Assembly: GCF_042654985.1 (NCBI RefSeq) | Contig: NZ_JBHSMT010000012.1 | Location: forward strand, 124,001 to 188,000 | Direction: 5' to 3' | From: Paraherbaspirillum soli | GTDB lineage: Bacteria > Pseudomonadota > Gammaproteobacteria > Burkholderiales > Burkholderiaceae_D | DNA length: 64,000 bases | Shown here: one piece after another, positions 52,385 through 60,457 of the stretch | How positions within the stretch are numbered: position 1 is the first letter of the stretch | Layout of the letters: each line of letters starts with the position of its first letter | Made by a program: the position numbers and the translations under genes | The notes under the pieces: generated by a model | Told to the model about the DNA's origin: nothing | Databases searched by the model: none | What the model saw: the letters and a program-made list of their open reading frames with translations, nothing else

Positions 52385-52556
52385 AAACAAGGACTTAGAA
52401 TTCCTGAACCCGTCATTGGAAACTGAAAGATCTTGAATAAGGAAATGCATTGGGCCTCAGCAAACCATCACAAGCGACGCCGCTGAGCTTAAACTCCGGC
52501 TACCACCATAAGGCATCCCTATGCTGCATAAAACATATCAAACAGAAACCTATTGA

Positions 52557-53501
52557 AAAAAATACCAAAGATTCTTTCCACTCCGCGCGCGAGTCACATC
52601 GGAAAACGCGCCGGATGAGGAATGGTTTGAATGGCGTGGTGCGTCAATTCACATAGACCGTTATCCATGCCACGAAGCGCCACTCACGATCATCGTCGTG
52701 CATGGCGGTGGCGGCTATGGACGACTCTTCGCGCCAGTCGGACTCCTGCTCCGAAAGGCGGGTTATGAAGTGGTTGCGCCTGATCTTCCTGGCTACGGCC
52801 TGAGCAAGAATGACTCTTCGATGATCAGATATGACGCATGGATTCGCATGCTGAGCGATCTTGTTGCCAGCGAATACAAGCGAAATGGGCGTCGCATTGT
52901 TCTGTGCGGCGGCAGCCTTGGCGGTTATCTTGCTTATTTAAGCGCGGCACAGCTGGGTTCTGGACCGATCGCAGGCGTCATTGCAACCACATTAGTGGAT
53001 CCCCGGTTGCAGCTCGCTAAAGAACAGTTCGCCAAGAATGGCCTGGTATTACATGGACTGATGCCTTTGATGCCATTGTTTGCGAAGTTGATAGGCAATC
53101 TCAAGTTCCCTATTAAATGGTTCACAAAAATGGGCGCAATGTCTAACAACCCGGAGCTGTCCCAACTAGTCGCCGAAGATCCGTTTGGCGGTGGCGTACG
53201 GGTTCCCGTGAGCTTCATGCAATCAATTTTCTCAATCAGACCGGCCATTGAGCCGGAGAATTTCGATATTTGTCCGGTGCTGCTTGCGCACCCGGCGGCA
53301 GATCGTTGGACAAGCATTGACTCTAGCCGGCCCTTTTTTGAGCGCATCAAGGGTGACAAAACCTTGGTTTTACTTGAAAAGTGTGGCCACTTTCCGGTTG
53401 AAGAACCCGGTATTTCACAGCTCGAATATGCGGCAATAGCGTTCCTGGCCAAAATTGCGGACAACTCCGGTGCCCAACAAAAAACGGCGATTCGACAGTA
53501 A
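52557..53501 (+). CDS. Alpha/beta hydrolase with damaged N-terminus
   Basis: An open frame of about 314 codons from 52557 encodes EEWFEWRGASIHIDRYP, then IIVVHGGGGYGRLF (oxyanion region), the nucleophile elbow LCGGSLGGYLAY, the acid region LLAHPAADRW and the catalytic His in KCGHFPVEEPG. There is no start codon in this frame before the conserved part except an internal GTG at 52698. Shifting frame upstream gives a plausible start at TTG 52553 (MKKIPKILSTPRA), which would join the main frame at the CGCGCGCG run near 52583-52591. So the gene is frameshifted in this sequence or starts unusually. The substrate is unknown. Confidence 0.7.
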   Translation, partial: KKYQRFFPLRARVTSENAPDEEWFEWRGASIHIDRYPCHEAPLTIIVVHGGGGYGRLFAPVGLLLRKAGYEVVAPDLPGYGLSKNDSSMIRYDAWIRMLSDLVASEYKRNGRRIVLCGGSLGGYLAYLSAAQLGSGPIAGVIATTLVDPRLQLAKEQFAKNGLVLHGLMPLMPLFAKLIGNLKFPIKWFTKMGAMSNNPELSQLVAEDPFGGGVRVPVSFMQSIFSIRPAIEPENFDICPVLLAHPAADRWTSIDSSRPFFERIKGDKTLVLLEKCGHFPVEEPGISQLEYAAIAFLAKIADNSGAQQKTAIRQ

Positions 53502-53571
53502 CCGCTGGTTGCCAGGCCGCGGCAGTCGGCACAGGTGCTTCACTCAAGTCTTTATGTCCAAGTAACTCTCT

Positions 53572-53955
53572 CTAGCCCCCTGCGGACATCCCACCGGTCA
53601 CTACATGCGCTATTTTCCGGTCACGCAAATCTTGGTCGACATCGGCCTTTGGCGCCACGACCGTAATAGAAGTATTTGGCGGCCTAGAATTCAGCTGACT
53701 AGTCGACGGCACTGACGACATCTCCGGAATATCCCGCATCTTGGTCAATGTGGAGATACTTGGCGCACGCGGAATCGCTGAGGCAGTCGGCACAGAGGGA
53801 AGCCGAGGACTTGCCGCCAAATCGCGGCCGGAATTTCGCGTCGCAAAGTCGCCAATATTGGAATAGCTAAAGTTGTTTAATCTGGTCGAACAAACTCTGA
53901 TCTCGATCGCACGAGAAGACACCGCCAATCCTGGTCGAAAAGGTAAAGGCGGCAA
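53572..53955 (-). CDS. Hypothetical protein downstream of the sheath gene
   Basis: 127 residues from a TTG at 53955, 21 bases after the sheath stop; no ribosome site is seen. The sequence is low in hydrophobic stretches, with a Pro/Ser/Thr-rich middle (SPRLPSVPTASAIPRAPS) and a charged segment near the end (VVAPKADVDQDLRDRKIA). Codon usage looks coding. It is not recognised; a later start around the NNFSYSNIGDF region is possible. Its place suggests one transcript with the sheath and tube genes. Confidence 0.4.
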   Translation of the reverse strand: MPPLPFRPGLAVSSRAIEIRVCSTRLNNFSYSNIGDFATRNSGRDLAASPRLPSVPTASAIPRAPSISTLTKMRDIPEMSSVPSTSQLNSRPPNTSITVVAPKADVDQDLRDRKIAHVVTGGMSAGG

Positions 53956-53976
53956 TCGTCAGATATACGCAGCAGC

Positions 53977-55035
53977 CTAGCCCCGCCCCACTTCCTGCGT
54001 GAACTGCAAGATAATGAATTCGGCAGGACGCACGGCAGCCATGCCGATTTTGACGTTCATTTTGCCTTGCTCGACATCGTCCGCCGTCATAGTGACGTCC
54101 TTACCGACCTGAACAAAATAGGCTTCCTGCGGGCTGCTACCCATTAAGCCACCTTGCCTCCAGATACTATGTAGATAGTTATCCACGGCAGATCGGACGC
54201 GCTCCCACGTCGGGTGGCTATTGGGTTCAAACACAGCGAAACGCATCGCCTTTTTGATATCTCTTTGCGCGGTATCAAACAGGCGGCGTATGGAGATGTA
54301 GCGCCAGTCATCCGAATCTTGCAGCGTTCTCGCCCCCCATACCACAGCCCCCTTGCCGTTGAACTCCCGGATCATGTTGATGGCTTTGCCAGTGTTGAAC
54401 TTCCCTTGTAATGCCTCAGACACCTGGAATCGTGATCGCAAACCACCTTTCAATGACACGTTGGCAGGCGCTTTCCACACTCCACGCTCTCTGTCCACCG
54501 AACAGTAGAGGCCGGCTACAGCTGCACTAGGAGGTATCGGCGTGGTCGCCCAATCCGCTTGCAGCCAAGGGTAATAGGCGGCCGCATGCATGGAGTCAGG
54601 GTACGCATCAGCAGGAATGGTCGTCGACGTCGTCATCTCAGTGGCCGGACCATCAAGAATGGCAAACCGTCCCTTTTCGGATCCGCACAACGTGTTCATC
54701 GCGCCTGCAATGTCCTGTCCGGCTGCCACCAATAAAGTCACATCATCCATTTTTTGGACTTCCGCCGCAAATTTATCAGCGGCCAATAGATAGCAATAGC
54801 CACCGCCATTTTCAAAATAGGCCCTGACGCCGACATGCAAGGTTTTGCTGAAATCGGCCTCTCCCGCTGCCGTCACAAAATCCAGCCAAGAATTCAGTCG
54901 AACCGGTTTCGCCAAGGTCAGATCCCCCGCTTCGCCCGCAATCACCGGCACCGCCGTGGTACCGCCGGCTATCGACAGCGATAAATTGGGAAGCTCTTCA
55001 ACATATACACCGGGATACGTGGTCGTTACTGGCAT
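53977..55035 (-). CDS. Contractile-tail sheath protein (phage tail sheath / eCIS type)
   Basis: 352 residues from ATG 55035, which has GGAGGAG five bases upstream; a frame extension before it is unsupported. The N-terminus PGVYVEELPNLSLSIAG and the C-terminus VRPAEFIILQFTQEVGRG are hallmarks of sheath subunits, whose ends interlock neighbouring protomers. Internal features are GGGYCYLLAAD, SLKGGLRSRFQVSEA and NSHPTWERVRSAVDNYL. The length is close to that of extracellular contractile injection system sheaths and well below that of T4 gp18. It lies 88 bases after the tube gene. No baseplate, spike, ATPase or terminator genes are nearby. Confidence 0.88.
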   Translation of the reverse strand: MPVTTTYPGVYVEELPNLSLSIAGGTTAVPVIAGEAGDLTLAKPVRLNSWLDFVTAAGEADFSKTLHVGVRAYFENGGGYCYLLAADKFAAEVQKMDDVTLLVAAGQDIAGAMNTLCGSEKGRFAILDGPATEMTTSTTIPADAYPDSMHAAAYYPWLQADWATTPIPPSAAVAGLYCSVDRERGVWKAPANVSLKGGLRSRFQVSEALQGKFNTGKAINMIREFNGKGAVVWGARTLQDSDDWRYISIRRLFDTAQRDIKKAMRFAVFEPNSHPTWERVRSAVDNYLHSIWRQGGLMGSSPQEAYFVQVGKDVTMTADDVEQGKMNVKIGMAAVRPAEFIILQFTQEVGRG

Positions 55036-55123
55036 AACTCCTCCAAAACAATGGATAAAAAGCCCCAACGCAAATCCAAATAGATTTGCGCCCCAAATAT
55101 TAAAAGCGGATTGATTCTATGAA

Positions 55124-55573
55124 TTAATGAAACTGCACCGTCATGCGCAGGGCCAGCAAGCACAACTCTTCAATTGCGACCTCATTGCTGGAGGCATCAA
55201 AGCTAGGCGCCGTGAGTTTGGTCGGAAAGGCGTCGATAATATTCCACGTCACCAGAAGCTCGCTGCCCGACTCGTTGGTTAAACTGATCGAGATATCTTT
55301 CTTCTCGACCTGGTTGAGGGAGATTGAACTGATCCAATCGTACAGCTGACTTTGTCCAAGGAAGATGCCACGCTTTAGGCTGATATTGAGCGCGGCCGCC
55401 TGACCCGGCATTTGAAACCAGTTACCTAGACCATCTTTATACTCCATGGTTTCAAATCCCAATTCCAAGCCGGACACCGCGCTAAACGCCATCTCGTCGT
55501 TGCCAACAGTAACGCGATAACGATAGGTAGGAATGGGGTAACTAGCCGCAATTTGCTCTTTGGATATGGACAT
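55124..55573 (-). CDS. Contractile-tail inner tube protein (T4 gp19-like)
   Basis: 149 residues. Begins with the typical tube start (YPIPTYRYRVTVG), followed by FSAVSGLELGFETMEYKDG, MPGQAAALNISLKRGIF and the DWISSISLNQVEKKDISISL region (in part). This is the gp19/Afp1-type tube fold, related to Hcp, that stacks as hexameric rings inside a sheath. A GGAG-type site precedes the ATG. It is the first gene of a two- or three-gene run with the sheath. Confidence 0.88.
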   Translation of the reverse strand: MSISKEQIAASYPIPTYRYRVTVGNDEMAFSAVSGLELGFETMEYKDGLGNWFQMPGQAAALNISLKRGIFLGQSQLYDWISSISLNQVEKKDISISLTNESGSELLVTWNIIDAFPTKLTAPSFDASSNEVAIEELCLLALRMTVQFH

Positions 55574-56116
55574 CCCGATCGCTCCTTATGGGTGGCCTCG
55601 ACACCTACGCAGATCGGCCATTGTTGTAAAAAGATGCCAACTACACGCCAAAATTCCAGAAGACCGTCCCATGAACTCGGGCAAATACTGCTTGGATAGC
55701 AGCAATGAACAACTGCTTTATCTTTTTCTGCCTGCGCTCTGCTTACTGCTGCCCTATTGTTCTTTTTCTCTTTGGTATGGCCGGGTGTTTTTGCCCGGGA
55801 AACCACTGTAGAGAATGAATTGGAAATCTCATACTGGAAATATTGCCAGTAGCAATTCATATCTATACATGCCTATCAAGCTGTGACGCGCTAAATGCGT
55901 TCGATCTCGACACTTTCATCCATCAATACGTAAAATTCGCCGCTGCCGAATAAGTTGAATTACCGCACGCCCTGAAACTGGGTCGTGTCATATATCTCGG
56001 CAAATTCAACCACGGCGACGATCGGGTGTCGGCAGCAAGAGGATGTTTTCGCTTTGTTTAACGGCACCTCGGCATGTTAAATTGCTGCTTTGCAAGTCAT
56101 AACAAGTTGAACATTC
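55574..56116. other. Non-coding stretch with a decayed leftward gene fragment
   Basis: 543 bases without an intact gene. On the leftward strand, 55891 to about 56040 encodes PIVAVVEFAEIYDTTQFQGVR, a stop, then LFGSGEFYVLMDESVEIERI and a second stop. The reading is good enough to suggest the tail of a lost gene with an in-frame stop. The remainder should hold the tube-gene promoter, though none is clear. Confidence 0.4.
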
Positions 56117-56902
56117 ATGACCCGGATATTGCCGACTAAGAGCGCCACCATCGCCGAATACTGGCTGCGCGGAATAGAGACGCAACTCGTATCAGAGAAA
56201 GAAGTAAAAGATTGGGCATTCTCGATCATTGAAGCCCTCGATGAACCGCCGTTCGAAATCATCGACTTGGCGATGAGTAGAGGATTACCCGATCTATTTG
56301 GAAAACTAAAAGAGATGCCGGGTGATCGTGATGTTCAACAAGCTGGGCGTTGGCTTCTCTGTACTCTCAGGGAAAGGTTGCAGTCTGATCCGTCAAGCAT
56401 GAAAGATGTCGTCAGATGTGCGGTACATATCGCTCGCTCTACTAACCTGGAGTACGAAGTGTATTGCAAGTTCGATGCGATAGACGATTGTATTTACCTC
56501 GCAGAAAACGAGACGTATGGATCTATTGACATGTGCCGCGCCGATCTTACTGATGCGCTCGCCGAATACCAAGAAAGACCCGAAGTAAACGGCGCCCCCG
56601 AGGCAAACGCCTCAGGAGCGCCGGCCTTTGTCGTCATTCCCTACGCGGACTACAGTCGCAAACAGGAAGGCAAAGGCGATTACATCCCGCATGAAGTTGT
56701 CAGTCTGATGGTCGACAATGACTGGACGCCTTTACGTGCCTGGCGCGAGCATCTGGGCCTTACTCAATCTGACGTGGCGCAGCGACTTGGCGTTTCCCAA
56801 TCAGCCTATGCGCAACAAGAGTCAAGCAACAAACTACGCAAAACTAGCCGCCAGAAGATAGCCGCAGCGCTCGGTATCGATGCAGCACTATTAGACCTGT
56901 GA
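56117..56902 (+). CDS. Fusion of an uncharacterised N-terminal domain with an XRE helix-turn-helix
   Basis: 261 residues. Residues 1-155 form a charged, mostly helical domain I cannot name, with an acidic stretch near 125-135 (CKFDAIDDCIYLAENET). Residues from about 175 resemble bacterial antitoxins: PAFVVIPYADYSRK, GDYIPHEVVSLMV, then the XRE helix-turn-helix LRAWREHLGLTQSDVAQRLGVSQSAYAQQE (in parts) and a short end. The two pieces are joined by an Ala/Pro/Gly-rich linker (NGAPEANASGAP). The C-terminal half is like a whole small antitoxin. The following gene overlaps by three bases. Confidence 0.72.
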   Translation: MTRILPTKSATIAEYWLRGIETQLVSEKEVKDWAFSIIEALDEPPFEIIDLAMSRGLPDLFGKLKEMPGDRDVQQAGRWLLCTLRERLQSDPSSMKDVVRCAVHIARSTNLEYEVYCKFDAIDDCIYLAENETYGSIDMCRADLTDALAEYQERPEVNGAPEANASGAPAFVVIPYADYSRKQEGKGDYIPHEVVSLMVDNDWTPLRAWREHLGLTQSDVAQRLGVSQSAYAQQESSNKLRKTSRQKIAAALGIDAALLDL

Positions 56903-57189
56903 GAAAGCTCTCATTAAAGAAGTCGCGGTGGACAGGCAACAAATGGCCGTCTGTTGATATTGATCCATATGAATTTGACGACTTTCTCAAAGTTGTTACC
57001 CAACTTTGCAATACCTTTTCAGTCGCTATTCCTCACGTTATTGACATTCTCGACGGCTATGCAACTGATCTGGTTATCGAAAATTCTCCTACGAAGGTTC
57101 TCATGGATAACTGGACATTTTCAGTTGCTGCGGAAAAGGAAGACGTGCGGGACAAAATTTATATTGCACTCGAAAGCATTAGTATTTGA
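56899..57189 (+). CDS. Small coupled protein after the XRE fusion (immunity- or toxin-like)
   Basis: 96 residues from a GTG that overlaps the upstream stop (GTGA), so translation is coupled. The start is basic (MRKLSLKKSRWTG), followed by an acidic, hydrophobic body (DIDPYEFDDFLKVVTQLC) with no cysteine pairs or membrane segment. No family recognised. Its size and coupling fit the partner of a toxin-antitoxin or effector-immunity pair, which is inference only. Confidence 0.55.
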   Translation: MRKLSLKKSRWTGNKWPSVDIDPYEFDDFLKVVTQLCNTFSVAIPHVIDILDGYATDLVIENSPTKVLMDNWTFSVAAEKEDVRDKIYIALESISI

Positions 57190-57308
57190 TCTTGCTATAG
57201 GCCTCTAAATTGTCGGCAACCCGACATTTCGTTCAAGTCGTTCCCTTCGAGCACTGAGTCGTCACGCGAGCAGGCCGGTCCTCTTTAATTCAATTCGTTA
57301 TAGCCAAC

Positions 57309-57798
57309 ATGTCATTCGAAACAACGCTTATCTACAACAAATCACTGATTCGACAAGCAGTATTCGCATTCTGGCGGCGTTCTATTAGCATGCGGTTCGT
57401 ATCCGCTTGGCTCGCGATGACGGTCTGGTTTTTCGTCTTGCTTATCCAGCGAGATACGTCGTGGCAGATGGGTGTCACAGGAACAGTGAGTGGCTTCTGC
57501 GCCTTGATTTCAGTTGCTATCTACCTAGTCCATTACAGAAACTCAATGAGCAAGTTTCGCGAAATGGGCAGCTCGCAAGCAACCTTCCGGGCCGACGAGT
57601 TATCTTTTACGCTTACGTCAAGTATCGGAGCTTCCACGCTACGATGGAACCGTACGGGAAGTATGGCAATTTCAAAATGTCTGGCTTCTACTATTTTCGA
57701 AAGCACAGTTTTGCACGTTGCCACTCGAAGATTTGCCGCCCGACATGCGAACTTTTGTAGTTGAGCGCGTTCTCGCATCAGGAGGCAAGATCTGCTAG
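57309..57798 (+). pseudogene. YcxB-like membrane protein, frameshifted
   Basis: The first 113 codons encode two membrane segments (FVSAWLAMTVWFFVLLI, SGFCALISVAIYLVHY) and the start of the YcxB cytosolic domain (FRADELSFTLTSSIGASTLRW). After TGG at 57645 the frame gives unrelated sequence. One base on, the frame reads TVREVWQFQNVWLLLFSKAQF and LPPDMRTFVVERVLASGG to a stop at 57796-57798, which is the expected YcxB tail. So a single extra A at about 57648-57649 breaks an otherwise complete gene of about 162 codons. The real function of YcxB-like proteins is unknown. Confidence 0.78.
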
Positions 57799-58045
57799 CC
57801 ATCCAAGAGGAGCCCAGGGGAAACCGCACTTCTGGTTCCCTTCCGCTTTGTCTCGACGGTGCGCCACGAAACGTTTAAAGATCGGTTTTCCAAAAGCCTT
57901 CCGGGCCGGCGGATGTCACGGTACATCTCTGTCCACTAAGAGGAAACACTTAGGTCGAGCACATGCGCTGCCCAGTTGCTCGACTTGGAGTGCCCAAAAT
58001 TTACATGCACTGACATTGCGGGGCCGCGTTAGAGGAGATTGGATA

Positions 58046-58948
58046 CTAGCGCTGTATGTACGCACTCAACCCCGCAACAAGTGCCGCGAAAGTTGCTGCG
58101 CAACGTGCGCTTTGGCGCAGGTCTTCATGCATCGCGACCCAGGTGTCCATCATGATCGAGAACTGGGTAGGCAGCAGGCGTACCAGCGCCTTGTCTTTCG
58201 CGGCCAGCGCCGATTGGCATATGCCGATGCCGAAACCCGCGCGGATGGCTGCCAGTTGCGCCAGGTCGCTGTCGGCCCGGAATGCCAGGGCGGCGCGCGA
58301 GAACCAAGGGAATTGATCCTGCAGCCGGCGGATATAAGCGCTCTCGTAATCGAAACCGATGAGCGCATGATCCGATAGCCCGGCGATTGATTTCGGGATG
58401 CCGTATGCCGCGAGGTAGCGCTTGTGTGCGTGCAGCCCGAGTTCGATGCTGCCCACGCGCTTGGCCACCAGCGCGTCTTGCGCGGGCCTGAACATCCGCA
58501 CGGCGATGTCTGCTTCGCGGTGCAGCAGATCGTCCGCCTTGTTCGACAACACCAGCTCGATGGTCAGCGCGGGGTGCTCATTCTTCAGCGCCGCGAGGAT
58601 TGGGGGCAGCACTTCGATGCCGATGACCTCGCTGGCGGTCAGGCGCACGGTGCCGCGAACGCCGGTTCCGTGGCTGCTGGCCACCCGGCGCAGCGCGGCC
58701 GTGGTCGCGGCCACGCCGGCGGCATAGGGCCTCAGTTCCAGCGCGGCATCGGTGGGCGCGAAACCGTCGAACGAACGGATAAAGAGCTTCAACCCCAGCG
58801 CTGTCTCCAGGTTGTCGATGTGGCGGCCCACCGTCGGCTGTGTCAAGCCCATCGCGCGTCCAGCCGCCGACAGCGAGCCTGTCTCCAGCACTTTCAGGAA
58901 GGTCCTGTACCACTCCCAGCTTGGTTCGTTTTCCGTCATGGTATTCAT
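58046..58948 (-). CDS. LysR-family regulator divergent from the epimerase operon
   Basis: 300 residues. Winged helix WYRTFLKVLETGSLSAAGRA and GRHIDNLETALGLKLFIRS (both in part or near 20). The effector domain has TASEVIGIEVLPPILAAL and HREADIAVRMFRPAQDALVA. It is divergent across about 105 bases from the small gene and NAD-dependent epimerase that follow, which it probably regulates. The 247 bases between the YcxB remnant and its stop hold nothing recognisable. Confidence 0.88.
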   Translation of the reverse strand: MNTMTENEPSWEWYRTFLKVLETGSLSAAGRAMGLTQPTVGRHIDNLETALGLKLFIRSFDGFAPTDAALELRPYAAGVAATTAALRRVASSHGTGVRGTVRLTASEVIGIEVLPPILAALKNEHPALTIELVLSNKADDLLHREADIAVRMFRPAQDALVAKRVGSIELGLHAHKRYLAAYGIPKSIAGLSDHALIGFDYESAYIRRLQDQFPWFSRAALAFRADSDLAQLAAIRAGFGIGICQSALAAKDKALVRLLPTQFSIMMDTWVAMHEDLRQSARCAATFAALVAGLSAYIQR

Positions 58949-59053
58949 TTATTTATAGCCTCAATAAGAGTTTAAGCAATTTTCATTTACCCATCAATTT
59001 TGCATAATGCCATCTCCGACAGCAAAGACCAACCGACATCCACGGAGCCTTTC

Positions 59054-59275
59054 ATGAACACATTGACTATCGCCCAGACATTACCCTGCCGTGCCGAATG
59101 CGACCTGGTTATCTGGGCGAAACGGATTGGCGCCGCGATCTTCGCGGTGACCGTCACAGCGCTTGAAGCCTGGCTGCGGTTTCCGATTCGCTCCCTGTTC
59201 GACGGCTACCTGCAATCAGCCACGTCGCGCATCTCGTCGGTCGCTGCTTCCGTTTTTCACCACCGTTCGCTATGA
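59054..59275 (+). CDS. Small uncharacterised protein, first gene of epimerase operon
   Basis: 73 residues from ATG 59054 with GGAG about six bases upstream. One moderately hydrophobic stretch (IGAAIFAVTVTALEAWL) with charged flanks, otherwise nothing recognised. It lies 22 bases before the epimerase gene. May be a small membrane protein. Confidence 0.5.
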   Translation: MNTLTIAQTLPCRAECDLVIWAKRIGAAIFAVTVTALEAWLRFPIRSLFDGYLQSATSRISSVAASVFHHRSL

Positions 59276-59297
59276 ACCCAACCCAAGGAGAATCGCC

Positions 59298-60263
59298 ATG
59301 TCAAAAATAGCTCTTTTCGGCGCAGCAGGCGTCATCGGGCAAAGCATTGCCGCCGCCATCGGCGCCAAGGGCCAACCCTATCGTGTTGTCGGCCGCAGCG
59401 AGGCAAGCCTGCGCAATGCATTCGGTGCAGACCCTCTCGCCGAAATCGTCACCTGGAACCCCGACTCGCCCGCGTCGGTCCAGGCCGCCACTGCGGGCGT
59501 CGAGACGCTGATCTACATGGTCGGCGTCAACTATTGGCAGTTCGAGCTCCATCCCGAACTCATGCGCAAGACGCTTGATGGCGCGATCGCCGCCGGGGTC
59601 AAGAACATCCTTCTGATCGGAACCGTTTACCCGTACGGCCGGGCGAAATCCCGGCCGGTGCGCGAAGACCATCCGCGCGAACCCCACACCTTCAAGGGCC
59701 GCATGCGCAAAACCCAGGAAGACCTGCTGATGCAGGCGCACGCCGATGGCCACATCCGAGCGACGGTGCTGCGCCTGCCGGACTTCTACGGCCCCGGCGT
59801 GGAAGCCAGCTTGCTGCACCGCGCGGCGAAGGCAGCCGTGCAAGGCGGCGTTGCGGACATGGTCGGTCCGATCGATCAAGCGCATGAGTTCGTCTTCGTG
59901 CCCGACGTCGGCCCCGTTGTTGCCAAGCTGGTCAATACCCCTGCCGCATTCGGAAAGATCTGGAACTTCGCCGGCGCGAGCGTCACGACGCAGCATGAGC
60001 TGGTGTCGGAAATGGAGCGCCAGACTGGAAGGAAACTGAAGCTCCGCGTGGCGGGCAAGACGATGCTGCGCTTGATCGGCCTGTTCAATCCGTTCATGCG
60101 CGAAATGGTCGAGATGCACTATCTGATGACCGAACCCTTGATCATGGACGACTCGGCTCTGCAACGACTGATCGGCCCGATTCGCAAGACGCCTTACGCG
60201 GAAGGCATACGACAAACTTTGGCCGCTGTAGCCGGGGTTCGCGCTATTAAAGCCTTAGTCTGA
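59298..60263 (+). CDS. NAD-dependent epimerase/dehydratase family protein
   Basis: 321 residues from ATG 59298 with AAGGAG upstream. The N-terminal Rossmann motif is FGAAGVIGQSIAAAIG. A tyrosine in the active-site region (IGTVYPYGRAK) takes the usual YxxxK place loosely. FVFVPDVGPVVAKLV and the C-terminal helices follow the atypical SDR pattern. The substrate could be a nucleotide sugar or other small molecule; nothing nearby decides it. It is probably under the divergent LysR gene. Confidence 0.82.
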   Translation: MSKIALFGAAGVIGQSIAAAIGAKGQPYRVVGRSEASLRNAFGADPLAEIVTWNPDSPASVQAATAGVETLIYMVGVNYWQFELHPELMRKTLDGAIAAGVKNILLIGTVYPYGRAKSRPVREDHPREPHTFKGRMRKTQEDLLMQAHADGHIRATVLRLPDFYGPGVEASLLHRAAKAAVQGGVADMVGPIDQAHEFVFVPDVGPVVAKLVNTPAAFGKIWNFAGASVTTQHELVSEMERQTGRKLKLRVAGKTMLRLIGLFNPFMREMVEMHYLMTEPLIMDDSALQRLIGPIRKTPYAEGIRQTLAAVAGVRAIKALV

Positions 60264-60273
60264 GGAACCATCC

Positions 60274-60453
60274 TTGAAACACTTCACTTCCACTCGCCTT
60301 GCCGCGAGCGCTTATTTCGTCGCGGTTCTCGTGACGGCCGTCGCCAGCGCGCTGTTCGGGGCAGATCCGGCCCGCGTAGCCACGCCCGTGGGTATCGAAA
60401 TACTTGCTACTTATCACCGAACTCTGCTGATCGGGGGACGAGGGATTCAATAG
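60274..60453 (+). CDS. Short ORF after the epimerase, perhaps truncated membrane protein
   Basis: 59 residues from a TTG with AGGAACC upstream, 10 bases after the epimerase stop. The N-terminal half is a good membrane segment (ASAYFVAVLVTAVASALFG); the second half loses this character. It may be the 5' end of a longer gene cut off where the convergent nudK begins. Low certainty. Confidence 0.4.
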   Translation: MKHFTSTRLAASAYFVAVLVTAVASALFGADPARVATPVGIEILATYHRTLLIGGRGIQ

Positions 60454-60457
60454 ATGG

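Noticed and set aside
55560..55811. 83-codon + strand frame with a hydrophobic stretch, upstream of the tube gene
   Set aside because: Overlaps the tube gene start on the opposite strand; no ribosome site and no conserved feature, so not reported as a gene.
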